Shown: piece by piece, positions 35,264 through 46,734 of the stretch
How positions within the stretch are numbered: position 1 is the first letter of the stretch
Layout: each line of letters begins with the position of its first letter
Assembly (NCBI GenBank): GCA_017506865.1
Contig: JAFCMP010000542.1
Coordinates: forward strand, 1 to 64,000
Reading direction: 5' to 3'
DNA: 64,000 bases
Source: Tribonema minus
Lineage: Eukaryota; Sar; Xanthophyceae; Tribonematales; Tribonemataceae
Translations under genes and position numbers: made by a program
The notes under the pieces: model-generated
Told to the model about the DNA's origin: nothing
What the model saw: the letters and a program-made list of their open reading frames with translations, nothing else
Database searches by the model: none

Positions 35264-38200
35264 ATGGCGGACATGGGGGAAGTCATACTGGCCGCTGTTC
35301 TCAGCATGGGCAAGATCATTGTGGTGACATCTATAGGTGAGGCTCGGCCAGTTAACTTTATTTTGGCGTGTGCGCTCGTCACCTGCCGCTTCAAGGTCGT
35401 TCATACCCGGTCGGGCCAAGGCGAAGACCTGGCCAGAGATTGCTGCACTGCTGCACCACATTGTTGCTGCAAAACTCTACCATCTCTTTTGAGTACTGAA
35501 TCTTGCGTGCTTTTACATGTGGTTGTTACTGCTACAGGCGTGTTCTGTGCCACTCGACCAAAGGGAAACCCGCTCTTCGATGCCGAGCTGCTGCCTCGGC
35601 TGGGCCGTCTCTGCAACCTGGTCTTCCTGCCTGCCATGGTGAGCCGGCGCACTGCCATAAAGTAGACTCAAAATCATATTTATGTTACAAATAGGGGTCG
35701 GCAATGTGGTGCGGTGCCTTCAAAATGTCAGGGGGAGCCTGCGCATGTGCAGTTTGGAAACTTTGGATGCAGTACCTTCCTGCTGCAGTTCGTGAAGCAT
35801 AACTGCATCTCAGGGCTGCTTGAAAGCGTCTGTGCAGCTTTGCCTGCTAGTGCATGCCTCTGACGATGCCGCTGTTGCTCATTCTCTGTCTGAGCAAGAT
35901 TTTTCAGATATCTCTGCAGACTGGCAAAGCCTGGGTCTCATCTTGATGCACAATGGCACCATCCAAGGTTGTGACCCGTTTCCGGGTGTGCGAAGTGTGT
36001 AAAATAACAGCGCAGACTAGGCTGCTGCATACTATGAGTAGACTTCACGATTGCATTTGAGACCCGGCCTCCCTTGGGGCCTTTATACATACAGGTCCAC
36101 AAGTACAATTGTGTCTGGCGGTTGATGCTGGTGCAGCTCGTGACTGTCAAGTTGTGCAGCGGCAGCACAGCAGCAGTGGCAGCGCTCTCAGTGCTGAGCA
36201 TTGCACCCAAATTGTTTCTCAACAGTGTCAACAATGTCAGCTGGACAGCGTGCAATATCATGGGCAATCAAAAGCGTTGTACGTACCAGCACTTCTTGTG
36301 GCTTCTGCATTCGGTCGCTTTGCCAAAAGCCCATTTGGCGTGTCATGTTTGCACTGCAAGTGCGGCAAAGTGCCATGCCCACTTGAGTTATCGTCGAGAA
36401 AGAGAAGTAACGGCAATATGGTACCTAGACGATTTCAGCTGGCACTTGAGGTGCAACCTTCCACGAGGCGTCGGTTGTTGTTGAAACAATATCATGCGCT
36501 TTTTTTTTTTTTTTTTACAGTTACAGCACCTTTTGAAGTTACAGCACCAACGCTCCGAGCCCACTTGAAGTGCTGTTGTGCACAAGGCATCAGTCGCAAT
36601 GAAACGGGCAGCACCAGAGAGCTCAAGTAACAGTTGCATAGCATTCAAGGTGCCTGCTTCTGTGGGACTTCGATGATCAGGGGCTGCGCTTTGGGAAAAA
36701 GGGTAGTGTTAGGGCAGGCTCCATAAGCTTGTTTGAAATGTTGCAGTGCGTTCATGCCACTGCGCTCTTGCCTCTTGAGGCTGATTTACGCACACGAGCC
36801 TCAGACCTGGTACATTTTCGCTGACACTGTGGACTTGTTTATTGCGGTCGCAGGACCTGCAACTTGAAGTGTCGTGCTAGCTTTGTGCCACACCTTGCTA
36901 ACTTTTCGCCCAGCGTCACTTTTTGTAGGTCTAGCACCATATTAGGGATAGGGTTAGGGTGAGGGTCAGGTTTATGTTGCCTGGAGCATAGCTCAACAGT
37001 GCAGCGGCAGCGCAGCAGCGGCGGCAGCGCTCTCAGTGCTGAGCACTGCAACCACATTATATCTTTCCTTTCAAACAGTGGTGATGATTATGCTTCTACA
37101 TAATGTTTAACAAGCCACCACGTATGCCAATTGTGGCACGGCTCAGGTGTGCAAGAACGTGTGGAGCACGGACTGCAGCAATGGTGGTGGAATACCTACG
37201 CCTGCTGTTCACTCTCATCTAGCACCATTGTTGCAATTGTTTTGACCAACATATTTATGTATGCCGACTGTGGCACGGCTCAGGTCTGCAGCAGCATGGG
37301 CGGAGCGCTGACAGCGGCAATGCTGGTGGAATACCTACCCCTGCTGTTTGCTCTCGAATAGCACCATTGTTGCTAGTGTTATTACCAACACATTCATGAA
37401 TTTCATGTATGCCAATCGTGCCATGACACAGGTCTGCAGCAGCATGGGCGGAGCACTGACAGCGGCAATGCTGGTGGAATACCTACCCCTGCTATTTGCG
37501 GACTCGGCGCTGCGGTTACTCAGCTGGGCGGTGGCGGCGGCGGTGGAGAGGCTACTGCCTGTGGAGCCGCGCCTCTACAAGGCCGTAAAGGTGAGATGAC
37601 CAATCCCAAAATAGCTAGGATTAGATTAGGGTTAGGATTAGGGTTAGGGTTAGGATGAGGGTTAAGGTAAGTGGAGCGGCTGCTGCCTGTGGAGCCTCGC
37701 CTGTACAAGGGCGTAAAGGTGATGTTATGGCTGCTGTGGGTATGGGGGGTATGGGGGCTATGATGAGTGCTGCCTGCACAAGGAGGCCACACCTGTGGGT
37801 CTGGTGGGTATGTTGGGTATAGGGCATAGAGGGCATGAGGGCATGCAGCACGTTGTGTGTGGATGATCACGGGATGATCACAGTATGGAGGGTATGTTAG
37901 GTGTGCATAGTGCAGCACGTGTGTGAATGGTCATGGTACGGTGATTATGGGCGTGTGTTAGGGATGCAGCGCAAGCGTGGGAGTCGTGGAATTTGTAAAA
38001 TTATGTCTCGTGCACAATCGACAGTCCCACTCAGTACAGAAAGAGCATGTTTTTGTGATTAGGTCGGAGAGTGCACAACATGGCAATATATCAGCACAGC
38101 AGTGTGAGCCGGCTTGCACAGACCTCAGCTTTCTTGGGTCAGGTGATCATGTGTAGGAATAATGTAACGTGCAACAGTGCTCTCAGCTTGATGTTCAGCA

Positions 38201-41200
38201 ATGAGCAGGCTGTCATTCAGAGCAGCCCAGCACCTCAACTCACCCTGCTGCCGACCTCAACTCCAACTTCCAATTCTGACGCTACTCTGCGTGTGTGCCA
38301 TTTGGTCAGGGGTAGGGTCAGAGGCTAACTTAGCCCTATTGTGTCCCCCATCTAGACACCCCATGTGACCAGTTAACCACAGCTTCCATCAAATGCCTCA
38401 CACATCTTGTCACCACCTGGACAGCCTCTGTGAGTCAAATTGTGGCGTGCCTCCAGACCACCTGATGTCTTGAATGCTTGCCTCACACCGTTTTTGTTCT
38501 GTACCCTCCTCCGCAGTTTGCCATCCTGTTCACCAACGTGGGGACCATACCGCTGCTGTACCTGGACAGCCTGTGCGATCAGGCAGTCATCAATGCAGAG
38601 TTCGATGGCAGCGCTTCCCTGTGCTTTGAGTCAGGTAAGACAGTACACCAACAGTACACCAACAGTTTGAGAGTACACATGAGATAGTACACCAACAGTA
38701 CACAACAGTTTGTGGAAAGTCCCACTTTTGGTACAGTGGGCGCATGTTGGCAGTGGATACAAATCACTGATGCCTTGTGGCATTTGATTGTGGCGACAGA
38801 GGTACAGCACTGTTGAAATGTTCAATGGCAGCGCTTCGCTGTGCTTTGAGTCAGTTGAGCAATGACGCCAGCAGAGTGCTGCAGTTCTCTGGCCCGGCAT
38901 TTGAGCGCTCCTGCGTAGCACAGAACGAGTAAGCTGGCGGCCAATACAGGTTACGGATGCCTTGTAGTGTTCCATTGCAGTTTGAGGCCTGGCGTTTGAA
39001 AGCCCCAACGTAGCACAGTACGAGTAAGCTGGTGGTGGACATAAATGACAGATGCGCTGCAGCACGTAAATTATGGATGCAGTGGTGAACCACTATGAAA
39101 GCGTCATCGTGTACTTGCAACATCGCCGATGTAGCACGGTAGGCGCAAGTCGGCGGTCGACAAAGGTGACTGAAGCTCTGCCGCATGTGATGACGGGGAC
39201 AGAGGTGAACCATTGTGATTGTGACTAGGTACGTGATTGCTACTCGTTGTGGACACGCGCCTGCTGTGCTCGAGCTTGTGGCGTAATGTCCCCCCTACAA
39301 AGGCAGGGTACACAGACATTGGCCTGAGCCAGCTCGAGGTGTCAACCGGCCGTAATCATCAACCCATCCCTGCACCTGATCCTGACCCTAATCCTTTGCG
39401 TTCTGCTCTTGTGCCCTGTATGTCTCTCGCATCCTGTCGTTTACCGTCCTACAGGCACCAACATGATCTTCGTATACCTGATTACGTGGCACCTGTGGTT
39501 CTACTCATGGGGCTTCTTCAAGCTGGCGGAGGCAAATGAGCTGGACCACCCGCCGCCACCGGCGGTTGCGGGCAAGTCTACACTTCAACTTGAAGAGGGC
39601 GCCAGCCTTGGCATCAAGCCTGAGGACGCCATTCTAGGTACGCAAGCAATGCTCCCCGCCTCCACCCCCCGCATACAGTCATGCATTCTAGGTATCCAAG
39701 CAATGTTCTCCCCCCCCCTGCATACATGACTGTAACCACTGCATGCTTGCTACTTGTATGCATGAAACTCTGGTGCAGCAGAGGGCTCATTGCGTGCCAC
39801 TGTAGAATCCACATGCGTCACTGCGTACATAGCTGCTGAACCTAAAACAATCACGCACATTTCCGCTGCGACTGACCCACAAAAAAATATGCACATCTCT
39901 GCTGCGACAGAGGCACGTCAGGAGTCCAACGCCACCACGGACTCCTCCGAGCCAGTCGGCAACACTGAGGACGTCACACAGGGTCCCGCCTCATTGAACG
40001 ATGTGGAATCGACGGGCGTGCGTCGAAGGCTGCCGCGGTGGCTCACGCGACAGCAGAGCGGGCGCGACAGAGCGCTTTCAGAGCACAGCCAGAAGGTGGC
40101 CGTCATCATAGCCTCGCACGGCGCCAAGGTATGTAGGTATCTGTTCTGAAGATACTACGTGCATACCCAACAATGGCAACGTCTGATACGTGCATGCATA
40201 ACGTGGCATGTAGGCGAAGGCACTAGTAGGATGCATGGGGTACCTGTCAAGGTATGTAGGTATGTTTGCTGTAGGTACGTACATGGGTTTCCACCCCTCA
40301 AGCGGAAGTCAACTATGCCCACTGCGAGTGTCGCGCTGTCGCCGCATACCACGAGAGGAAGAGCGCAAGTAGCATACGGGGTTGGCGAGAGAGAGCCAGA
40401 AGGTGTCAACCGCACGCTGACCGTACGCCTAATCCCAGGGCATTTGCATAACAACTCAGGACGACAAGGCATGTGTGTGCACACCTGTTGCTGCAGTGCA
40501 CACTCAATGGATTTCAGCAAGCAAATCGCTCCTGTCAGCACGCGCCTGTCCTACTTGGGCACTGCAATGATGAAGGCTTATTCTGCCAACAGGGCTCCTA
40601 CGGTAGGGTGGGGTCAGGGTTAGTCCTACTGTAGTCCCTTGTGGCTGCCCACAGTCAACTCACAAATGGTGGGTACTTGTGACTGGCAGGACCAGCGCAA
40701 GCTTGTCGCCGCTAATCCTTGGGATAGGGATAGTGATACGGTTAGGCTTAGGAGTGAGGGTCAGGGATTAGGATTTGGGCCAGGATGGGTGTTAGGGCAG
40801 GTGTGACCTGGTTGCGTGCGGCGTCTTTTAGCGTTACTTTCCGCAATCTTCAGCACGCTCGAAGCAGGTGCTCTGCAGCCTCGGGCGCCGCTGTAGTGCT
40901 GCCAGCAGGTGTGTGTGCAGGCGCGATGAGCATCACCACCTCTTGCTGCCTTGGGCGCGGTAAGCATCACCACCACTGTGGCCGCCTTGCATGCCAAAGC
41001 TCCTCACTGACTCAATCATGCTTCAATAGCCGGTATCATCGTGCGGCAGAGGTACATGCAAGTAAGTAGATCTGGCAGTGGAAGTTAAGCCCCCTTTTGA
41101 ACCACCACAGTACACTTTTACATTACAAACCGCGCTATGTGTTGTATCTGCACTGCAGCAACTCGGCTGCCACCCAGCCATTCCCGTCCTGCCGGTGGCG

Positions 41201-44200
41201 GTGTTGGAGCGTGATGAGCATCACCACAGCTCTCCACTGCTGGCCTCGCCACGCCGCTCCTCGGACTACGTCAGCGACCACAACCAGAATTCAGGTATTT
41301 TTGCTTAGAGTTTTGATAATCGAAAATGATATAAAGTTCTTTCTGCTAGTACTGTACTACGTCAGCGGCTACAACCACAATTCAGGTACGACTCAGATAC
41401 ATGGTAGTCAGATGGAGGGTTCAGTACTCATAGACTTGTCGCAATGAAGGCCCAGAGAGAGACTGCGTGTCCCATGTACTCATACGATTTAGTCCTGTGC
41501 AGCAACCCAGTTTGCACTGCGCCCCAGAAGCTTGGACCCCAGTAGTTTTTGGAAGTGGCAGAAGTACCTGCTTGCTCGCCAGCGAATGCACTGTTGCTGT
41601 TTCCAAGTGTTGGTCGCTTGCGAATGCATACACCGCAGCATGCAGGCGGCGAAGCAACTGTCATTGCAGATACGGCTACCTCACTATGGCTTGGAAGCAA
41701 TGGTTGCCGATTTGAGTTTCTAAGTTTCATCTCCCATGCATTCCCGTATGCTGTGGCAGGCGCGGGTAACATCCTTATCCAGCGACCACCAGCGAACCCT
41801 AACCTCAACCTCAAGCCTTGCCCTAATCCTGGCGCTAAGACCAGCAGTGCCAGCACACACGCTCTCACTGTCAGTTCAATCCTCAACCACCGACCACCAT
41901 CATCTGTCTTTGCTCATGCCTCCGCCATGTGCCGCAGCAGGTGCAGACAGCATACATACCCCCCCCCCCCCCTCTCGCCTCATTACCCACAACCACCATC
42001 GGTTTTCAACCACCATCACCTGTCTTCCGCCATGCCTTGTCCGCGTGCCCCAGCAGGCTCGGACAGCGTACACCCTCCCCCCCCCATCACCTCCACAACC
42101 ACCACACCCATAGGTCCTCAACTGCCATCATGTACCTTCCCCCATGCCTCCCCCGCCCCCCCCCCCCCATCACCCACAGCCACCATGGGTATCTAATTGC
42201 CATTATCTGTCTTTGCTCCTGCCCCCTCCGTGTGCCGCAGCAGGCTCGGACAGTGTGCGTACCCCCCCCCACCCCCCATCACCCCCACAACTATCATACT
42301 ATGGTCCTTAACCTCCATCATCTGTCTTCCCCCATGCCTCCTCCGTGTGCCGCAGCGGGCTCGGACAGCGTACACACACCCCCCATCACCCCCGCCGCCC
42401 ACGGCCACCACGGCAGCCACGGCCACGTGCGCACGCCTAGCGCCCTCGCGCGCCTCATGCCGCACCACCTGCCGCTCGTGCACCTGCCGCACTTGAGCAT
42501 GCACGTCCACCTGCACATTCCGGACGTGCTGCCGGAGCTGCCCAAGCTCGGCGCGCAGCTCAAGCGCGCCGCCAGCACGCCCCCCAACATCGCGGTGAGT
42601 GCCTGACTCGGAGCGCTGCTGCAGGATGGTCGGTAGCATCGCTCTTATCAACTGTCATGTTGAAGATGTTGAGATCTCAGCACGCCGTGAGTGCACGCTG
42701 CACAATGTTGCAGTAAGCGCGTCTGCAGCAGCGCTCAAGCGCAGCTCAAGCGCGCCGCCAGCACGCCCCCCAACATTGCGGTGAGTGTTCAAGCAATTGT
42801 TTATCGCATGGCGCGTGTGTGGCAGCTCACTTGTGAACTGTAATGGTGAACACGTTGAAGTTCAAACAAGCTGTGAGTGCACGCCGCCCAATACTGCAGT
42901 TGGCACGTCTGCAGCAGCGCTCAGGCGCGCCGCGAGCACACCACCCAGCATCACGTCGCGAGTGTCCAAGCACTTCTGCGAGGTGTGTGTGTGTGTGTGT
43001 GTGGCAGCGCTCAGCTGCAAACTGCAATGTTGAAGTTCAAGCGAGTGCACGCCGCCCAGTATTGCAGTTAGCGCGTCCGCAGCAGCGCTCAAGCGCGCTG
43101 CGAGCCCGCCGCCCAGTCTCAATCAATAATTATAAGGCTATCAGCACTTACGAGCCCCCCCCTGCATGGCCTACATCAAATGGCTGCGGGTGGCGCTTGG
43201 CGTCATGAGACAGTCCCCCCCCCCCCCCCCTTCGATCATCATAGGAATATCATTATCACTGTCACTCTACATGCCCCAATGGCTGCAGGTGGCACTTGGC
43301 ATTAGGATAGGGCTCACCTCCCCCCCCCCCCCCCCTTCAATCATCATAGGAACAATAATCAACTGATCAGACCCCCCCTTTACACCCCAAACGTGCAGAC
43401 TGCAGGCGGCGCTTGGCGTCATCATAGGGCTCACCCCCCTTCCCCTTTGCAACCAAATCATGACAGCAATCAACTACTGACCAGACCCCCCTACGTGCCC
43501 CAAATGCTACGGCTGCAGGTGGCGCTCGGTGTCGTCACAGGGCTCACCGCCCCCTCTTCATTCAAAAAATAGAAACAATCACTAACCAGACCCCCCTACA
43601 TGCCCCCCAACGCATTAACTGCAGGTGGCTCTCGGTGTCATCATAGGGCTCATTCCCCCCCTCGCGAACGGCCTGTTCCACAACTCGCGGTCGCCGCTGC
43701 GGCCCATCGGTGCCGCCATGGTCACCGTTGGCCAGCCGTATGTGGCCATCGCGACGCTGCTTATGGCATCAAGGTACTTCAACTTGAAGAGCAGTACCTA
43801 AAGCATACATGTTGATTATTCACGCATGCTCATGGTTGTCGGGGCGGTTGCGTGAGGCGTATCCCGTCCCCCTATGGCAGCGCTCTGCTAGCAGCTCGAG
43901 TAATGGTGTGTGCTGCTCATGGCATCCAGGTACTTCAACTTGAACATCAGTCAGTATCTGAAAGCACACATGATGGCAATTGCGCACGCTCATGGTCGTC
44001 TGGGGGGCGGTTGCGTAAGGCCTTACCCTGACCCTGAGATGGCAACGCTAGCAGTTCGTGTGATGGTGCATGCTGCGCACGACTGGAGAGAGGCAGTAGA
44101 ACACGCGCGCTTGATGGGGGAAAAAATGTGCACAAGGACCATTCACTGGGTGACAGTTTGCCATTTTACGTACCTCTCTTTGGTGCAATCACTGGTTGAC

Positions 44201-46734
44201 AGTTTACCATCTACACAACTCTCTATGGTGGAGCTTAGTATAGGTACCTGTTGGTTGGTAAATATGTGTTGCTGCGCTTTGCAGGAGTACAATGATGTTT
44301 GACTACATAGTCTGTACTTGTGCAGCCCTCCTCATGGCTTCCAAGTACAAAGTTCAGCTTGAGATTCTAGAGCATACCTCTAAACATCACATCATACATG
44401 ATGATGTCTGCCGACTTGGTTGAAATGAGTGTGCTCGCAAGCGTATGCTTTGAGTAATAATCTACGGCCTTGTGATGTGGGCGCCACCTTCAGTCATGCT
44501 TTTCATATGCATGATTGCCACCTTCAACCCCACGATGTTTATATTTGACATTATGGTTGAACATTGACAACATTGGTGCAACCAACCGTGACTTACCCGT
44601 TGCCTGCAGTCCCTGAAACCAACAGTGCAAATGTCATCATACTCACTGTACCTATTTGGCATTTTTTGGTGCTGCTGCAGCCTTGCTCAGTCGCGGAAGA
44701 ACGCAGCCCTCCCAACGCCCACGGTTGTAGGAACCGAAGGTAAGCCTGCCTGATGCTGCAACAGCGCATGCTTGAGATATCGCAATTCAAGTACGCCCAA
44801 GATTGCTTGGCAAATGAAAGCAGCAATTGCAGCAAGAAAGAAATTGTCAAATGTGTCCTTGTTGCCAACTTGCAGCACACTGATGGGGGCGACTGTGCTC
44901 AGCAGTGTTGGCTTGTAAAATGCGGATTGTGACCATGTTTTGACACAGTGCTCATCTGCATGGGCGCGCGCTGAGCATCATCTTCGGTAGCCCGTGTCGC
45001 CAAACCCCAACCCTGAGACCTCCCCTCTCTGTGATCATCGGACCTCACGACTTTGCCTGAATAGCAATGCGATACTGCGTGCAGTGCTTAATCAGGAAAA
45101 AGGCACGCAGCTCCGCGTCGCTGAGGGGCTGGGTGCTCAGTGCTAGCTCACGTCAACAACGCTCAACAACCTCATGCGAATTTGCGCAGCATCACAGCAA
45201 CCCTCTGCTGCCATGAAACACACTCCCGCCGCCCCATTGCTGAGTAATGGGTGTCAGTGCTGCTGCTATGCGCCATGTTCCTCTGCTGAGCAGCGATGGA
45301 CTTTTCACCATGTACGCACCGTCCCCGTTGCTGAGCAGTGCCCAGCGAAATGTGGAAGCTAGTGCTGCTGCTATTAACCATGTTCCCTCTGTCACATTGC
45401 TGAGCATTGATGGACGCCGTGCAGCTCCACAGCGCTCAGCAAGACCAGGCTGCCATTCACCATGTTTCCGCCGTCACTTTGCTGAGCCTTGATGGACGCC
45501 ACAAGGGATGCGACTGCTCATCAATCATGCTTCCTCTGTCACTTTACTGAGCCGCAGGAGCAGGCTGTTATTAAAACCACGTTCTCTCCGTTACTTTGCT
45601 GAGCAGTGATGGACGCAGCGCAGCTCCACAACGCTCAGCAAGAGCAGGCGCGGCGCGAGAAGATAACGATGCTGGTCCTCGTCTTCTGCCCGCTGGTGGT
45701 GGTGCCCATGCTGGGCTTTGGCATCTTTGCGTTCCTGGACAACTACACGCCTATACTCAACAGCGCGACACCACTCATGAAGCTGCTCATCATCTTCCAG
45801 GTGAGATGGCAAGCATGGTTTGCCAGTGATATGCACTTCAATGGTGCTACTTCAATGTTGAGGTGAATGGTTGAGATGCTCAACAGCGCGAGCGCGACGC
45901 CCCTCATGAAACTGCTCATCATCTTCCAGGTGACTACTACTTCAATGTTGAGGTTGATGGTTGAGATCTTCAACAGCGCGACGCTGCTCATGAAGCTGCT
46001 CATCATCTTCCAGGTGAAGTCACATCTGCACTTTTCATTGCTACTTCAAAGTCGAGCACTTTAACAGTAATATTTCGATGTTGACGCTCATGAATGAGAT
46101 GATCAATAGCGCGACGCCGCTCATGAAGCTGCTCATCATCTTCCAGGTGAGATTGCAAGCGCGCTTTGCTACTGTTACTTCGATGTTCACTTTACCAGTA
46201 CTACTTCAATGTTAAGAGTCCTGGGTGAGACCCCTCAACAGCGCAACGCCGCCTATGAAATTCCGCTCATATTCCATGTGCCATTGCAACTGCACCTCAA
46301 CAGTACTGCTTCGTTGAGGCCTGTGTAAAGACAATTTCATGGTAAAGACTTCAATGTTGAGATTCATGGACCGGGACCCTGGAAAGTGCGATGCGCCTCA
46401 TGAAGCTGCTCGCCATTCTCCAGGTGAGACTGCTGCCTCAAAAGGGCAGTGCCCAGATATTCCGTACTTGATTCATTCTTGCCTGAGGGGCACAAAACCC
46501 TGCATCGTGTGACAAAGTGTCTCAACGCGCATTTACGTTAGCTTCACTTTTGAACTTTGCACCGCACACGTGCAGCTGGGCATGCCCTCGGGCCTCTCAG
46601 TCATCATCAGCCTGTCGCAGATGCACCTGCCGGCGATGGCCTCCTCCCTCGCGCGCATGTACATGTACCAGTACCTGTTGAGCATCATCACCCTCACCGT
46701 CCTGGCAGCGCTCACCATGGCCTACATCTACTGA
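35264..46734 (+). CDS. PIN/PILS-type membrane carrier (auxin efflux carrier family), twelve exons
   Basis: Exons 35264-35336, 35538-35638, 37432-37590, 38517-38634, 39455-39637, 39779-40128, 41159-41294, 42356-42594, 43625-43773, 44681-44739, 45607-45800 and 46576-46734 join in phase to give 639 residues. The ATG is in ACCATGG. N-terminal helices include RLCNLVFLPAMV and the family motif NVGTIPLLYLDSLC (second half-site), then a helix NMIFVYLITWHLWFYSWGFF. A long polar loop (about 176-453) follows, with clustered histidines (DEHHH near 346; HGHHGSHGH at 388-396; further HH, HVHLH). C-terminal helices carry VALGVIIGLIPPLANGLF, GQPYVAIATLLMAS, MLVLVFCPLVVVPMLGFGIF and the LGMPSGLSVIISLSQMH end typical of Mem_trans proteins. 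It likely exports or compartmentalises a small organic acid; auxin itself is not implied. Nearly every exon edge is duplicated in its intron. Confidence 0.87.
36011..36098 (+). repeat. Member of second dispersed repeat family
   Basis: GCGCAGACTAGGCTGCTGCATA...CCGGCCTCCCTTGGGGCCTTTATACATACAGG; related to 14787-14900 and 32866-32945. Inside carrier intron 2. Confidence 0.6.
36941..36970 (+). repeat. Degenerate telomere-like stretch
   Basis: ATTAGGGATAGGGTTAGGGTGAGGG in carrier intron 2. Confidence 0.7.
37137..37365 (+). repeat. Two copies of carrier exon 3 start with acceptor
   Basis: GGCTCAG|GTGTGCAAGAACG... at 37141 and GGCTCAG|GTCTGCAGCAGCATGGGCGGAGC at 37279 precede the real ACACAG|GTCTGCAGC at 37432. 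The second copy extends about 75 exon bases (to CCCCTGCTGTTTGC) and then hits a stop. All are preceded by ATGTATGCCAA(T/C). Confidence 0.9.
37621..37668 (+). repeat. Telomere-like array
   Basis: TTAGATTAGGGTTAGGATTAGGG and onward, seven mostly intact TTAGGG-like units just downstream of the exon 3 donor. Confidence 0.85.
37668..37730 (+). repeat. Copy of carrier exon 3 end
   Basis: GTGGAGCGGCTGCTGCCTGTGGAGCC(T/G)CGCCT...GGCGTAAAGGTGAT copies the last 55 bases of exon 3 and its donor. Confidence 0.9.
38805..38865 (+). repeat. Copy of carrier exon 4 end
   Basis: TTCAATGGCAGCGCTTCGCTGTGCTTTGAGTCAGTTGAG parallels the exon 4 end TTCGATGGCAGCGCTTCCCTGTGCTTTGAGTCAG|GTAAG; here the donor GT is shifted by a base change and the site looks dead. 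Confidence 0.85.
39640..39730 (+). repeat. Copy of carrier exon 5 donor region
   Basis: ATTCTAGGTATCCAAGCAATG at 39686 copies the real ATTCTAG|GTACGCAAGCAATG at 39631, followed in both by C-rich DNA and CATACA. Confidence 0.85.
40895..40990 (+). repeat. Copies of carrier exon 7 part
   Basis: GTGCAGGCGCGATGAGCATCACCACC and GGCGCGGTAAGCATCACCACCA resemble the exon 7 segment GGAGCGTGATGAGCATCACCACA. Edges are blurred. Confidence 0.55.
41345..41400 (+). repeat. Copy of carrier exon 7 end with donor
   Basis: TACTACGTCAGCGGCTACAACCACAATTCAG|GTACGA parallels GACTACGTCAGCGACCACAACCAGAATTCAG|GTATTT at 41294. The copy's donor is closer to consensus than the assumed real one, so use of either is possible. 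Confidence 0.85.
41910..42290 (+). repeat. Three copies of carrier exon 8 start with acceptor
   Basis: The block ATCTGTCTT...GCC(T/G)CCGTGTGCCGCAGC(A/G)GGCTCGGACAGCGTAC plus a C run occurs at about 41912, 42028 and 42206 ahead of the real acceptor at 42355. Spacing is about 115-180 bp. Between copies lie CCACCATC and long C tracts. Confidence 0.9.
42685..43120 (+). repeat. Copies of carrier exon 8 end with donor
   Basis: AGCTCAAGCGCGCCGCCAGCACGCCCCCCAACATTGCG|GTGAGTG at 42741-42787 is near perfect. Weaker copies are at 42690-42735, 42880-42975 and 43040-43120, each with GCAGCAGCGCTCA(A/G)GCGCGC. Confidence 0.87.
43180..43560 (+). repeat. Four copies of carrier exon 9 start with acceptor
   Basis: CTGCAG|GTGGCGCTTGGCGTCATCATAGGGCTCA-type blocks start near 43183, 43284, 43397 and 43512, before the real exon at 43625. 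Spacing is about 100-115 bp. After GGGCTCA the copies carry C runs of up to 17, where the real exon has ATTCCCCCCCTC. Confidence 0.92.
43900..44370 (+). repeat. Copies of carrier exon 9 end with donor
   Basis: GTGCTGCTCATGGCATCCAG|GTACTTCAACTTGAACATCAG at 43909-43949 copies the real end with its intron start. A weaker copy is at 44323-44360 (CCTCCTCATGGCTTCCAAGTACAAAGTTC). Confidence 0.85.
45225..45600 (+). repeat. At least five copies of carrier exon 11 start
   Basis: Blocks with TTGCTGAGCAGTGATGGACGC(A/C)GCGCAGCTCCACA and variants occur near 45235, 45285, 45328, 45395 and 45480, with CCATGTTCC(T/G)CTGTCAC between them, ahead of the real acceptor at 45606. Confidence 0.85.
45870..46435 (+). 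repeat. Five copies of carrier exon 11 end with donor
   Basis: AACAGCGCGACGCC(A/G)CTCATGAAGCTGCTCATCATCTTCCAG|GTGA recurs at about 45930, 46013, 46147, 46276 and 46420 (donor positions) after the real one at 45800. The first three and the last keep CAGGTGA; the fourth has decayed to CCATGTGCC. Confidence 0.93.

Noticed and set aside
36074-36630. Overlapping frames of 136 and 173 codons inside carrier intron 2
   Set aside because: Lie within an intron and include a poly-T run and a dispersed repeat; no domain seen.
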